DNA from: Fontimonas thermophila
Lineage (GTDB): Bacteria > Pseudomonadota > Gammaproteobacteria > Nevskiales > Nevskiaceae
Direction: 5' to 3'
DNA: 64,000 bases
Assembly (NCBI RefSeq): GCF_900113085.1
Contig: NZ_FOOC01000004.1
Location: forward strand, 229,776 to 293,775
A program made the translations under genes and the position numbers. Below the pieces are notes generated by a model. It worked only from the letters and a program-made list of their open reading frames with translations. It ran no database searches and was not told the origin of the DNA. Below are positions 53,154-61,891 of this stretch, piece by piece (position 1 is the stretch's first letter; each line of letters starts with the position of its first letter).

Positions 53154-55028
53154 ATGACCGAGACTGTGCAGCGCTCCGAGAAGCGCGAATTCCAGGCCGA
53201 GGTGCGGCAACTGCTGCACCTCATGATCCACTCGCTGTATTCCAACCGCGAGATTTTCCTGCGCGAGCTGATTTCCAACGCATCGGACGCCTGTGACAAA
53301 TTGCGCTTTCTTGCAATCGATCGGCCGGAGCTCCTCGGAAGCGGAGAGCTTGCGATCGATCTGATTGCCGATGTCGGCGCCGGTACGCTGACGGTGAAGG
53401 ACAATGGCATCGGCATGTCCCGTGAGGAGGTTATCGATAACCTCGGTACGATTGCGCGCTCGGGGACGAAACGTTTCCTCGAATCACTGTCCGGCGATCA
53501 GAAGAAAGATGCGCAGCTGATCGGCCAGTTCGGTGTTGGTTTTTATTCGGCATTCATCGTCGCCGACAGGGTCACCGTGCTGACCAAGCGCGCGGATCAG
53601 GATGAAGCCGTGCGCTGGGAGTCGGACGGGCAGGGTGAGTTCACCGTCGAACCCTCGTTCAAGACCGATCGCGGCACGGAAGTCATTCTGCACCTGCGCG
53701 ATGATGCGCGGGAGTTCCTCGAAGACTACCGGTTACGATCGATCGTGCGCCGGTATTCGGACCATATCGGTTTGCCGATCCGGCTGCACAAGAACAAAGG
53801 GGAACCCGAAACGCTGAATCAAGCGCGGGCGTTCTGGACGCGTCCCAAGAGCGAGCTCAAAGACGACGACTACGTACAGTTTTATCAGCACATCGCCCAC
53901 GACTTCGAAAAACCGCTCGCCTGGGCGCATCACAAGGTTGAAGGCGCGCTCGAATACACCTCGCTGCTATACATCCCCCGGCATGCTCCCTTTGATCTCT
54001 GGGACCGCGAACAAGCGCGCGGTGTGCAGCTTTACGTCAAGCGCGTGTTTATCATGGACAAGGCGGCTGAGCTGCTGCCGCCGTATCTGCGTTTTGTCCG
54101 CGGTCTGGTTGATACGGCCGACCTGCCACTCAATGTCTCGCGCGAAATCCTGCAGAACAATCGTACGGTCGAGAAAATCCGTGCCGCTCTGGTCAAACGG
54201 GTGCTCGACCTGCTCGATGATCTCGCCTCGACACGGCCTGATGACTATGCGCTGTTCTGGGCGACATTTGGTCCGGTGCTCAAGGAGGGTATCGTCGAAG
54301 ATGCCTCCAACCGCGAGCGCATCGCCAAGCTGTGCCGTTTTTACTCCACTGCGCAGCCGGACAAGGCCGAGATTGCACTCGATGCCTATCTCGCGCGGAT
54401 GCCACGGGATCAGGACAAGATTTACTACCTGACTGCCGACACGCTCGCCGCTGCGCGCAACAGCCCGCACCTCGAAGCTTTCCGCGCCAAAGGGTGGGAA
54501 GTGCTGCTCATGACCGATCGTATCGACGAATGGGTCGTCGGCCATTTGACCGAATACCAGGGTAAGCGCCTTGAGTCGGTCGCGCGTGTATCCAAAGACA
54601 TCGAAAGCAAGATCGAAACGCCGGACAAGGCACGCCTCGAAGGTGAGTACCGGGAGGTTCTCGAGCGGGTGGGCAAGCACTTGGGCGATCGGGTGGGGTC
54701 GGTGCGCCTGTCGGCGCGTCTCACCGAATCGCCGTCCTGTCTCGTCGCCCCGGAGCACGGGCTGTCGCGGCGTTTGGAAGAAATGCTCAAGCGCGCTGGG
54801 GAAAAAGTACCCCCTTCCCGGCCGGTATTCGAGCTCAATGGCCAACATCCCCTGGTACAGCGGCTCAAGAATGCCGACGAGCCCGCATTCGCTGATCTCG
54901 TCGAGTTGCTCTACGGTCAAGCTGTGCTCGCGGAAGGCGGACAGCTTGAAGATCCGGCCGGATTCGTCAAGCGGCTCAATGCACTCGTACTCGGCGCACT
55001 GCCGGATAAACCGCGCATCATCGTTTGA
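53154..55028 (+). CDS. htpG: Molecular chaperone HtpG (Hsp90)
   Basis: ATP-dependent Hsp90 chaperone. 624 residues: N-terminal GHKL ATPase (FLRELISNASDACDKLR with the catalytic Glu and Asn, DNGIGMSREE, GQFGVGFYSAFIVA), middle domain with LYVKRVFIMD and LNVSREILQNN, and the C-terminal dimerisation domain. The ATG at 53154 has GAGGGA upstream; the frame extends 35 codons further but lacks Hsp90 similarity. Convergent with the NlpC gene. Confidence 0.96.
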   Translation: MTETVQRSEKREFQAEVRQLLHLMIHSLYSNREIFLRELISNASDACDKLRFLAIDRPELLGSGELAIDLIADVGAGTLTVKDNGIGMSREEVIDNLGTIARSGTKRFLESLSGDQKKDAQLIGQFGVGFYSAFIVADRVTVLTKRADQDEAVRWESDGQGEFTVEPSFKTDRGTEVILHLRDDAREFLEDYRLRSIVRRYSDHIGLPIRLHKNKGEPETLNQARAFWTRPKSELKDDDYVQFYQHIAHDFEKPLAWAHHKVEGALEYTSLLYIPRHAPFDLWDREQARGVQLYVKRVFIMDKAAELLPPYLRFVRGLVDTADLPLNVSREILQNNRTVEKIRAALVKRVLDLLDDLASTRPDDYALFWATFGPVLKEGIVEDASNRERIAKLCRFYSTAQPDKAEIALDAYLARMPRDQDKIYYLTADTLAAARNSPHLEAFRAKGWEVLLMTDRIDEWVVGHLTEYQGKRLESVARVSKDIESKIETPDKARLEGEYREVLERVGKHLGDRVGSVRLSARLTESPSCLVAPEHGLSRRLEEMLKRAGEKVPPSRPVFELNGQHPLVQRLKNADEPAFADLVELLYGQAVLAEGGQLEDPAGFVKRLNALVLGALPDKPRIIV

Positions 55029-55057
55029 AGGTCGCTACGCGTCGCTGCGGGATCGAC

Positions 55058-55528
55058 TCACCGCAGCACGCGGACCGCATCGACGAAGCGTTTCTTCCAG
55101 TACGGCAGGTCGATGGAAGCGACGATGACAGCACGCCCCTGTGCCGGTGCGTGCACCGCCTGGCCGTCGCCGAGATAAATCGCGACGTGATCGACCGGTC
55201 CAGACTCGAAGCGGTAAAACAGCAGATCGCCTGGTTCAAGTTCGTCATCGTCGATGCGTTTGCCCATCGCATACTGCTCACGTGTCGTGCGCGGCAGCAC
55301 GATGCCGGCCTGGGCATAGACGTATTGGACCAGGCCGCTGCAATCGAAGCCTTCTGGCGTTGCGCCCCCGTAGCGATAAGGCCGGCCGACTTGGCCCAAA
55401 GCTTCAAGCACGATGCGATGACGTGTTTCGGGAGGGATGTGTACGGATTTCTCCGTGGCGCATCCGGCCAGAAACGCGCCGATCAGTAACAACAGGGAGG
55501 CGGTCGCACGCACGGCAGTGGCGCTCAC
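55058..55528 (-). CDS. NlpC/P60 family lipoprotein (C40 peptidase)
   Basis: 156-residue secreted cysteine peptidase, probably a gamma-D-glutamyl-diaminopimelate endopeptidase like MepS. Type II signal peptide with lipobox LAGC (Cys at about residue 23); Ala-Thr follows, consistent with outer-membrane sorting. Catalytic triad: Cys in FDCSGLVQYV, His in DHVAIYLG, and a third His in VHAPAQG. It lies 7 bp downstream of the transferase gene on the same strand, so the two are probably co-transcribed. Confidence 0.92.
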   Translation of the reverse strand: MSATAVRATASLLLLIGAFLAGCATEKSVHIPPETRHRIVLEALGQVGRPYRYGGATPEGFDCSGLVQYVYAQAGIVLPRTTREQYAMGKRIDDDELEPGDLLFYRFESGPVDHVAIYLGDGQAVHAPAQGRAVIVASIDLPYWKKRFVDAVRVLR

Positions 55529-55535
55529 CCGCTGG

Positions 55536-56141
55536 CTATGCGCTCGGCGGCATGGTCTGCTGCATCGACGGACGTTGTGCGAAAGCCTCGTACCACTGGG
55601 TGAGCGCAGGCAGGTTTTTGCGCCATTCCAGATAAGGCAGGCGAAAGTCGAGATACCCGAGTGCGACCCCGGTCGTGATCTCGACGATGCTGGGTGTTCC
55701 TAGGCCGAGCGTGCCGGCCTCCCGGTTCAACACCTCGGCGGCGCGGAGAATGACGGCCGCCTGACGATCGAGAAATGGCGTGTAAACGATGCTTTCCGGG
55801 CGCCGTTTTTCGAGCACGGTCGCCACTGCGGCATCGATGACGCCTTCGGCGATCCGATACAGCCGTAGCGCAGCCCATCGCCGGCTGCCGCGCGGCAGTG
55901 GCGCGATTCCATCGCCGCGCGATTGCAGATACTCGAGGATCAGGCTTGAGTCCGGCAAGGCCTCACCGCGATCCGTGACCAAGGTCGGGATCCTGGATAG
56001 CGGATTGGCGGCTAGCAGCTCCGGCGGCGGGTTGAAGGGATCGGCGATCACTTCCTCGACCTGGCCGGCGATGCCCTGCTCGATCAGGGCAACGCGGACT
56101 TTTCGGGAGTAGGGGGAAGTCAGGCTCAGATAAAGGCGCAT
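55536..56141 (-). CDS. Glutathione S-transferase family protein
   Basis: 201 residues: thioredoxin-fold N-terminal domain (about 1-78; SPYSRKVRVALIE with the probable catalytic Ser, LSRIPTL cis-Pro, and the glutathione-binding DSSLILEYL) and an alpha-helical C-terminal domain (about 85-200). It resembles the YibF-like group. Substrate is unknown. Nothing of note is seen in the 227 bp between it and the SulP gene apart from possible promoter sequence. Confidence 0.88.
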   Translation of the reverse strand: MRLYLSLTSPYSRKVRVALIEQGIAGQVEEVIADPFNPPPELLAANPLSRIPTLVTDRGEALPDSSLILEYLQSRGDGIAPLPRGSRRWAALRLYRIAEGVIDAAVATVLEKRRPESIVYTPFLDRQAAVILRAAEVLNREAGTLGLGTPSIVEITTGVALGYLDFRLPYLEWRKNLPALTQWYEAFAQRPSMQQTMPPSA

Positions 56142-56368
56142 CGGAAGACACCGTGGAAGTTATGTGAGGTCGCTACGTACCGTGAGTGACACCTGCGATA
56201 CACCGGCCCAGTAGGCGCGCGGTTTGCAGGTCGTGCACAGGCCGTATGTTCCCAGGCACTGTGATAGATGATCACGATACTTGGACGTGCGAGCATGCGC
56301 GTATGAAAACATGGGAGCATGCCGTGACGCTATCGTCCGGCACGACAGACGGCTCTACGATGAACGGG

Positions 56369-58129
56369 TCAGGGGGACCGCTCTGGTTCGGCGTTTCCCC
56401 GGATCGCACAGACCGCCTGGTGTGCGGACAAGTGGATGCGATGTGCCCCTATGCGCCGGATCAATTCCGTATGCATCAGGCGATCCATGACCGGCCCCTT
56501 GACTTCGGCGAGATGGAGTCGGATGCCTTGTGCAGCGAGTTCGCGCTCCAGCGTATCGAGCACATCCAGGCCGCTGGTATCGACATAGGCGACACCCGAC
56601 ATGATCAACACGACGTCGCCAAGAGGCTGATGCTCGACGATCAGGCGGTGGAGTTCGGATTCCACACGCGGTGCGTTGGCAAAGTACAGATTCTCATCGA
56701 TACGAACCAGCAACAGACCCCGCCAGGTCTGCACTGGATGGCGCAAGACGTTGCGGTAGTGCTCGGTATCGCCAAGACGGCCGACGACGGCGATGTGCGG
56801 CCGGCTGGTGCGGTAGAGAAACAGCAGCAGCGACAGTGATGCCCCGGCGAGCAAGCCATGCTCGATGCCGAGCAGCAAGACGCCAACGATGGTCAGACCC
56901 TGGGCCATGGCGTCGCCCTTGTCATAAGACCAGGTGTGCAGAAGTGCACGCAGATCGATCAGTTGCCAAACGGCTACGACGATGATCGCCGCGAGTACCG
57001 ACTTGGGAAGATCGGCGAGTAGCCCGGTGAACAAGAACGCGGACAGTGCGACCCACAGTGCTGTGACAACCGCAGCCAGCTGTGTGCGTGCACCGGCATC
57101 GAAGTTGACCATCGAACGCGCAAAGCCGCCGGCAACGGGCATCGCCCCGGCGCAGGCAGCTGCGATATTGGTCGCGCCTAGTGCCACCAGCTCCTGATCG
57201 GGATCGACCTTCTCACCACGTCGGAATGCCAGAGCCTTGGCGACGCTGATACTTTCGACGTAACCGATCAGCGCGATCAGAGCAGCGGACGGCAGCAGCG
57301 CGAGCCAGCCCGATGCCTGCAAAAAAGCCAGTGACACGCCGGGCAAGCCTTGCGGGATGCGTCCAACGACGTCCACGCCGTAGCGATCATGGGCTCCCGT
57401 GATGCTCGAGGCCATGGTGGTAATGGCGACCACGATCAGCGGAGCCACTCGCGACAGGATTGCAGCCTGTCCGGATCCGACGCCGCGTGCCGTCAGCCAG
57501 CGTTTGAGCGGATCGCGGGATAGTACCAGCAGCACCAATGAGGTCAGACCGAATGCCAGCGTCGCCGGATTCAGCTTGTCCGCATGTCGGGCAAGCTCGG
57601 TGAAGATGGCGATAAATCCCGCTTCGCGCGGCACCGGAATGCCGCTGAGCGCAGAGAGTTGTGTGGCGATGATGAAGATGGCCGCACCGCTTGTGAAACC
57701 CGACAGCACCGGATGGCTGATGAAATTCGTCAGCCACCCCAGGCGGAGTATGCCCATCATCAGTAGGGTCCCGCCGCTGAGGCAGGACAGGATCAGTGCG
57801 CCCGTCAGATAACGCTGCGGATCACCTTGTGCGAACGGAATCAGCGCAGAGGAGACCATCACTGCCGCCACCGCGACTGGGCCGACGGCAAGTGTCCGGC
57901 TGGTTCCGAGACAGGCGTAGACGATGATCGGGAGGACGCTGGCATACAGTCCCACTTCCGGCGGCATGCCAGCTAGCAGCGCATACGCCAGCGCCTGCGG
58001 AACCAGCAGGATGGCAGTGATGGTGCCGGCAAGCCCGTCCTGCAGCCATTGAGCAGCATTGCCGTGACGCAGATCGGACAACAGAGGCAGCCATTGCCGC
58101 TGGCGCCGTGCTTTGCCAGACGCAGCCAT
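56369..58129 (-). CDS. SulP family inorganic anion transporter with STAS domain
   Basis: 586-residue permease. A transmembrane domain of about 10-14 helices (about 25-440) has the SulP signatures VPQALAYALLAGMPPEVGLYAS (about 42-63), GFTSGAAIFI and TNIAAACAGAMPVAGGFARS (about 334-353). The cytoplasmic C-terminal STAS domain (about 460-570) has YVDTSGLDVLDTL. Substrate could be sulfate, sulfite, bicarbonate or another anion. It lies 18 bp downstream of the persulfide dioxygenase gene in the same operon, so export of the sulfite or sulfate produced, or sulfate exchange, is a sensible inference. Confidence 0.9.
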   Translation of the reverse strand: MAASGKARRQRQWLPLLSDLRHGNAAQWLQDGLAGTITAILLVPQALAYALLAGMPPEVGLYASVLPIIVYACLGTSRTLAVGPVAVAAVMVSSALIPFAQGDPQRYLTGALILSCLSGGTLLMMGILRLGWLTNFISHPVLSGFTSGAAIFIIATQLSALSGIPVPREAGFIAIFTELARHADKLNPATLAFGLTSLVLLVLSRDPLKRWLTARGVGSGQAAILSRVAPLIVVAITTMASSITGAHDRYGVDVVGRIPQGLPGVSLAFLQASGWLALLPSAALIALIGYVESISVAKALAFRRGEKVDPDQELVALGATNIAAACAGAMPVAGGFARSMVNFDAGARTQLAAVVTALWVALSAFLFTGLLADLPKSVLAAIIVVAVWQLIDLRALLHTWSYDKGDAMAQGLTIVGVLLLGIEHGLLAGASLSLLLFLYRTSRPHIAVVGRLGDTEHYRNVLRHPVQTWRGLLLVRIDENLYFANAPRVESELHRLIVEHQPLGDVVLIMSGVAYVDTSGLDVLDTLERELAAQGIRLHLAEVKGPVMDRLMHTELIRRIGAHRIHLSAHQAVCAIRGNAEPERSP

Positions 58130-58147
58130 TTCGTGGATGGCGCCGCT

Positions 58148-58843
58148 TCAGCTTTGTCCGCAAGCGAGATTGGCCGGTACGGCCACGTCCATCAGCTTGG
58201 GATTGGGCAGCTTCAGATTGCGCATGATATGGACGTATTCCGCCTCGGTCTTGCCAGCAATACGCGGGTTGCGCAGTTTCTCCTCGATGACCGAAGACGA
58301 GGTCCAGCCCTTGTAGTCGTGTGCCGGATAAACAAGGGTATCGTCGGGCAATCGGAATAGCTTGTTGACGATCGAATCCCAACTCTGGTGCGGATCACCG
58401 TTCTGGAAGTCGGTACGCCCGGTCCCCCGGATCAGCAGTACGTCACCGGTGAACACGGCGCGCGGCGCCTGTGGATTGAGCACGAAGCTGAAGGACTCGT
58501 CGGTGTGACCAGGTGTGTAAATCGCCTGTAGGCGCACGCCATCGATGTCGAGGATATCGCCCTCGCGCACACGCTCGGAGACACACTCCGCCTTCGTGAA
58601 CTCACCCATCAAGGTGATGCACCCCGTTGCGTTGCGCAGTTCGCCCAGCGCGGTGATGTGGTCGGCGTGCGTATGTGTGTCGATGGCGCGCACGAGCTTC
58701 AGGCCCAGGGCATCGATCGCCTCGAGGTACTGGGCGGTTTGCTCTTTCACCGGATCGATGATCAAAGCCTCACGGCCACGCCCGGACGCCAGCAAATAGG
58801 TGTAGGTACTCGATCCCGGATCGAAAAATTGCCGAAAAATCAT
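58148..58843 (-). CDS. Persulfide dioxygenase (ETHE1-like metallo-beta-lactamase fold)
   Basis: 231-residue non-heme iron enzyme that oxidises glutathione persulfide to sulfite. It starts with the family-typical IFRQFFDPGSSTYTYLL; the metal motif is THTHADHITALG, further ligands are in YTPGHTDESFSF and FTGDVLLIRGTGRTDFQ, and the C-terminal YPAHDYKG follows. This is closer to ETHE1/Blh than to glyoxalase II. The ATG at 58843 is preferred, with GAGG 8 bases upstream; the frame extends 39 codons further without similarity. It is first in a two-gene operon with SulP, divergent from soxC, fitting a sulfide/persulfide detoxification role. Confidence 0.9.
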   Translation of the reverse strand: MIFRQFFDPGSSTYTYLLASGRGREALIIDPVKEQTAQYLEAIDALGLKLVRAIDTHTHADHITALGELRNATGCITLMGEFTKAECVSERVREGDILDIDGVRLQAIYTPGHTDESFSFVLNPQAPRAVFTGDVLLIRGTGRTDFQNGDPHQSWDSIVNKLFRLPDDTLVYPAHDYKGWTSSSVIEEKLRNPRIAGKTEAEYVHIMRNLKLPNPKLMDVAVPANLACGQS

Positions 58844-58867
58844 GGCTGGAGCCTCTATATTTGATTT

Positions 58868-58924
58868 TGGAATAACGATATTCCACGCTGTTGGCAGTGT
58901 ACGCCTGAGCTGGCTGCGCTTCAA
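58868..58924 (-). promoter_or_regulatory. Promoter and operator of the persulfide dioxygenase-SulP operon
   Basis: On the minus strand TTGAAG (58919-58924), 17 bp, TACACT (58896-58901) forms a good sigma-70 promoter with transcription expected near 58889. A perfect palindrome TGGAATA-ACGA-TATTCCA (58868-58885, as read on the plus strand) covers about +5 to +22, an ideal repressor site. AATA-N4-TATT half sites are the sort bound by ArsR/SmtB-type sensors that control such operons (BigR, SqrR), but the regulator is not in the window. Confidence 0.6.
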
Positions 58925-59050
58925 CCTCAGAAGCCTGGTTTTCGATTCGCTCTGATACACATACCGGTATATATTTCGATCATCTGGCTACCGCATGAGC
59001 GATCGGTTTCGAGGAAACGGCGTCGACATGCGTAGTGAGTGTGGCTTTGA

Positions 59051-59077
59051 TTGACTGAGCTCGCGTGAATGTATAAG
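59051..59077 (+). promoter_or_regulatory. Candidate promoter of the sox operon
   Basis: TTGACT (59051-59056), 15 bp, TATAAG (59072-59077), about 95 bp upstream of soxC. The spacer is short. A 10 bp palindrome ATACCGGTAT lies at 58961-58970, 90 bp upstream, and could bind a regulator shared with the divergent dioxygenase gene. The rest of the 328 bp divergent gap (58844-59171) is AT-rich with no gene. Confidence 0.35.
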
Positions 59078-59171
59078 TAATCACATATACGGTACCCCTT
59101 ACAGTTTATTAAGCAGGTGCGATCCGTCATCTTGTCGCGAGGAGAAGGCAAGGAGCAGACGAGGAAGAACG

Positions 59172-60479
59172 ATGAAGGACAAGCAGCCCAAGCCTGGACG
59201 CATCATTCCGGTGCCCGAGAATTTCTTGTCTCCGGCCGACATCAGCCGCCGCCGAGCCCTCAAAGCACTGCTTGCGGGGAGTGCAGCCGCTGTAAGTGGG
59301 GCCGCCTTTTCAGGTGATGAGAGTGGCGGCAAGCTTGGAGTCCCGCCATGGTCCAAGAGTCTGGGCAAGCCGGTCGGGGCCAACCCCTATGGACTGCCTT
59401 CCGAGTTCGAGCGGCACGTCATACGCCGTGAATCGCCAGGGCTGACAACCTCGCCGCATTCATCGGTCGTGTTCACGCCGCTGCAGAACCTGTTCGGGAT
59501 CATCACTCCCAACGGTCTGCATTTCGAGCGCGATCACGGCGGTCGCCCGGACATCGATCCCTCGCAGCATCGTCTGATGATCAATGGTCTGGTTCGCCAG
59601 CCGAAGATCTACACGATGGACGATCTGCTGCGCTTTCCGTCGGTGTCGCGCATCCATTTCATCGAATGTGGTGCGAACACCGCGATGGAGTGGGCGAATG
59701 TCTCGGTTCCGACCGTGCAGTACACCCATGGCATGCTGTCCTGCGCAGAATGGACGGGCGTGATGCTGTCGACCTTGCTCGACGACTGCGGTTTCGACCG
59801 CAAACGGGCCAAATACATTCTCGCAGAAGGCGCCGATGCGCCCAGTCTGACCCGCACGGTTCCGATCGAAATGGCGCTCGACGATGTCATGGTCGCCTAT
59901 GGTCAGAACGGCGAGATGCTTCGCCCCGAAAACGGATATCCGCTGCGGTTGCTCGTTCCGGGCGTACAAGGCGTTTCGAGTGTGAAATGGCTGCGTCGCA
60001 TCGAAGTGGGCGATCAGCCGTGGAATACGCGCGAAGAGAGTCTGCATTACAGCGATCTGATGCCGGATGGCATGAGCCGGCAGTACACCTGGATCCAGGA
60101 ATGCAAATCGGTGATCACTTCGCCCTCTGGGGGGCAGAAGCTATTGGACAAAGGGTATTACCAGATCACAGGCCTGGCATGGTCCGGACGCGGTCGCATC
60201 AAACGTGTGGATGTTTCTACCGATGGCGGGCGGAACTGGCGCACGGCTGAGTTGCAGGATCCGATCCTGCCCAAGGCGCTGACGCGTTTTCGCATCGACT
60301 GGCACTGGAACGGTGAGCCAGCGCTGTTGCAGAGCCGTGCGGTCGACGAGACGGGCTATGTGCAACCCAAGATGCGCCAGTTGCGCGAAGTGCGCGGTAC
60401 GCGATCGATTTATCACAACAACGCAATCCAGACCTGGAAGGTGGATCCAAGCGGAGACGTACACAATGTCCAGGTCTGA
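59172..60479 (+). CDS. soxC: Sulfane dehydrogenase subunit SoxC (molybdenum cofactor)
   Basis: Molybdoprotein of the Sox(CD)2 complex, which oxidises the cysteine-bound sulfane sulfur on SoxYZ. 435 residues: Tat signal (DISRRRALKALLAGSAAA), sulfite-oxidase Moco domain with the molybdenum Cys166 in FIECGANTAMEW and the LLVPGVQGVSSVKWLRRIEV segment (about 259-278), then the C-terminal dimerisation domain (GLAWSGRGRIKRVDVSTDGG, about 336-355). AGGAAG precedes the ATG. It overlaps soxD by 14 bp. Presence of SoxCD predicts complete thiosulfate oxidation to sulfate rather than sulfur globule storage. Confidence 0.94.
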   Translation: MKDKQPKPGRIIPVPENFLSPADISRRRALKALLAGSAAAVSGAAFSGDESGGKLGVPPWSKSLGKPVGANPYGLPSEFERHVIRRESPGLTTSPHSSVVFTPLQNLFGIITPNGLHFERDHGGRPDIDPSQHRLMINGLVRQPKIYTMDDLLRFPSVSRIHFIECGANTAMEWANVSVPTVQYTHGMLSCAEWTGVMLSTLLDDCGFDRKRAKYILAEGADAPSLTRTVPIEMALDDVMVAYGQNGEMLRPENGYPLRLLVPGVQGVSSVKWLRRIEVGDQPWNTREESLHYSDLMPDGMSRQYTWIQECKSVITSPSGGQKLLDKGYYQITGLAWSGRGRIKRVDVSTDGGRNWRTAELQDPILPKALTRFRIDWHWNGEPALLQSRAVDETGYVQPKMRQLREVRGTRSIYHNNAIQTWKVDPSGDVHNVQV

Positions 60480-61461
60480 GTTGCATGTTCTCTGGGTGGC
60501 AGCGGTGCTCGCGAGCGCCACGACCAGTGTTGCGCTTGCCAAGGACTATGGGCTTGGTCGTCCAGCCACACCGGCTGAAATCGCCGAGTGGGACATCGAT
60601 GTGCGTCCGGACGGACAAGGTTTGCCGCGCGGCAGAGGTTCAGTGGCTGAGGGGCAGGTGCTGTATGACGAGCAGTGCGCGTCATGCCACGGCACTTTTG
60701 GCGAGGGTGGGCCGCACATGGCGCTGGCAGGCGGTGTCGGTTCGCTCAAGACGGCGACACCGATGCGCACCATCGGCAGCAAGCTGAATTATGCGACGAC
60801 GCTGTTCGACTATATCTACCGCGCGATGCCATTCCATGCGCCCAAATCGCTGACCATCGACCAGACTTATGCAGTTTCGGCTTATGTGCTGCACCTGAAC
60901 GATATCCTGCCGGCCGATGCGGTGCTCGATCAGGATTCGCTCCCCAAAGTCGTGATGCCCAACCGCGACGGTTATACGCGTGACCATGGCATGGGTTCAG
61001 TCAACGGCAAACCGGATGTGCACAACACCCTGTGCATGAAGAGCTGCGAGAAGACAGTCGAAATCACTTCGCAGTTGCCGCCCGGTTTCACCGAGCAGGT
61101 TTACGGCGATGTCTCCAAGCATTTTCGTCGATATTCGGCTTTTCCCGGTGCTGGAGAAGCAGGCGGTTCGGCATCTGCGCAAGAGAAAAGCGCAGGCGGC
61201 AAAAGCCAAGGACTCCAACTCGCGCAACAGCATGGCTGCATGGCGTGTCACGGACTCGCCAACCGCATTGTTGGCCCCGGATTTAGCGAAATTGCGGCCC
61301 GATACCAAGGGCAAGCAGATGCCCGCACCATGCTGATGGACAAACTCGTCAAGGGAGGTGCAGGCAATTGGGGAGCGGTGCCGATGCCGCCGCAGACTGC
61401 CGTTCCCGAAACCGACCGCCAACTACTGGTCGAATGGATATTGCGAGGCGTACCCGAATAG
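60466..61461 (+). CDS. soxD: Sulfane dehydrogenase subunit SoxD (c-type cytochrome)
   Basis: Periplasmic cytochrome partner of SoxC. 331 residues: Sec signal (VLWVAAVLASATTSVALA), first heme site CASCH with GPHMALAGG, a linker containing CMKSCEK, and a second heme site CMACH with VGPGFSEIAARY near the C-terminus; two hemes as in longer SoxD forms. The start ATG lies inside the soxC end with GCGGAG upstream. Maturation would use the Ccm system at 33-40 kb. Confidence 0.92.
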   Translation: MSRSELHVLWVAAVLASATTSVALAKDYGLGRPATPAEIAEWDIDVRPDGQGLPRGRGSVAEGQVLYDEQCASCHGTFGEGGPHMALAGGVGSLKTATPMRTIGSKLNYATTLFDYIYRAMPFHAPKSLTIDQTYAVSAYVLHLNDILPADAVLDQDSLPKVVMPNRDGYTRDHGMGSVNGKPDVHNTLCMKSCEKTVEITSQLPPGFTEQVYGDVSKHFRRYSAFPGAGEAGGSASAQEKSAGGKSQGLQLAQQHGCMACHGLANRIVGPGFSEIAARYQGQADARTMLMDKLVKGGAGNWGAVPMPPQTAVPETDRQLLVEWILRGVPE

Positions 61462-61523
61462 ATAGACAGCAGATGCGTTTTCTCCTCCGACTTTCACCCA
61501 CCAACATCAGCCGGATTGATTCC

Positions 61524-61883
61524 ATGCACTCGAGGTTTTTTTTCATTCCCATTGGTCACGCACTCAAGATCTTTGGGTTTTCGAGTTTATTGATAATGCC
61601 ATCGCTGACCGCCGCCGCAGGCACAGAGGCGGCCAAGCTGGCGGAGCAGTATGCCTGCACCGCCTGCCACGGCGCAGATCGATCCGTTGTGGGACCGGCT
61701 TTCCGCGACATTGCAAAAAAATATGCAGGCAACAAGAACGCAGCAGCCGAGCTCGTTGCAAAAGTACGCGTAGGTGGTTCGGGCGTATGGGGGCAGGTAC
61801 CCATGCCACCCAATGCACACGTGCCCGAGGCAGATGTACAAAAAATCGTTGCATGGGTGCTCGCGGGCGCCCCGGCTGAATGA
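61524..61883 (+). CDS. Small c-type cytochrome (c551/c552-like) in the sox operon
   Basis: 119-residue monoheme cytochrome. Signal peptide (HALKIFGFSSLLIMPSLTAAAG), then an 85-residue mature domain with heme site CTACH and VGPAFRDIAKKYAGNK; the distal Met lies in PMPPNAHV, as in cytochromes c551/c552. It resembles the C-terminal heme domain of SoxD just upstream, suggesting a duplication. A probable role is electron acceptor for SoxCD or SoxAX. Start uncertain: an in-frame ATG at 61473 also exists; neither has a strong ribosome site. Confidence 0.85.
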   Translation: MHSRFFFIPIGHALKIFGFSSLLIMPSLTAAAGTEAAKLAEQYACTACHGADRSVVGPAFRDIAKKYAGNKNAAAELVAKVRVGGSGVWGQVPMPPNAHVPEADVQKIVAWVLAGAPAE

Positions 61884-61891
61884 GGTTCGCC

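Noticed and set aside
56186..56839. 217-codon open frame on the plus strand before and within the SulP gene
   Set aside because: Most of it is antisense to the SulP STAS domain; the first 180 bases alone do not make a recognisable protein.
58148..58960. Glyoxalase II assignment for the metallo-beta-lactamase protein
   Set aside because: The 231-residue length, the N-terminal FDPGSSTYTYLL and GTGRTDFQ motifs, and the sulfur-gene context fit persulfide dioxygenase better.
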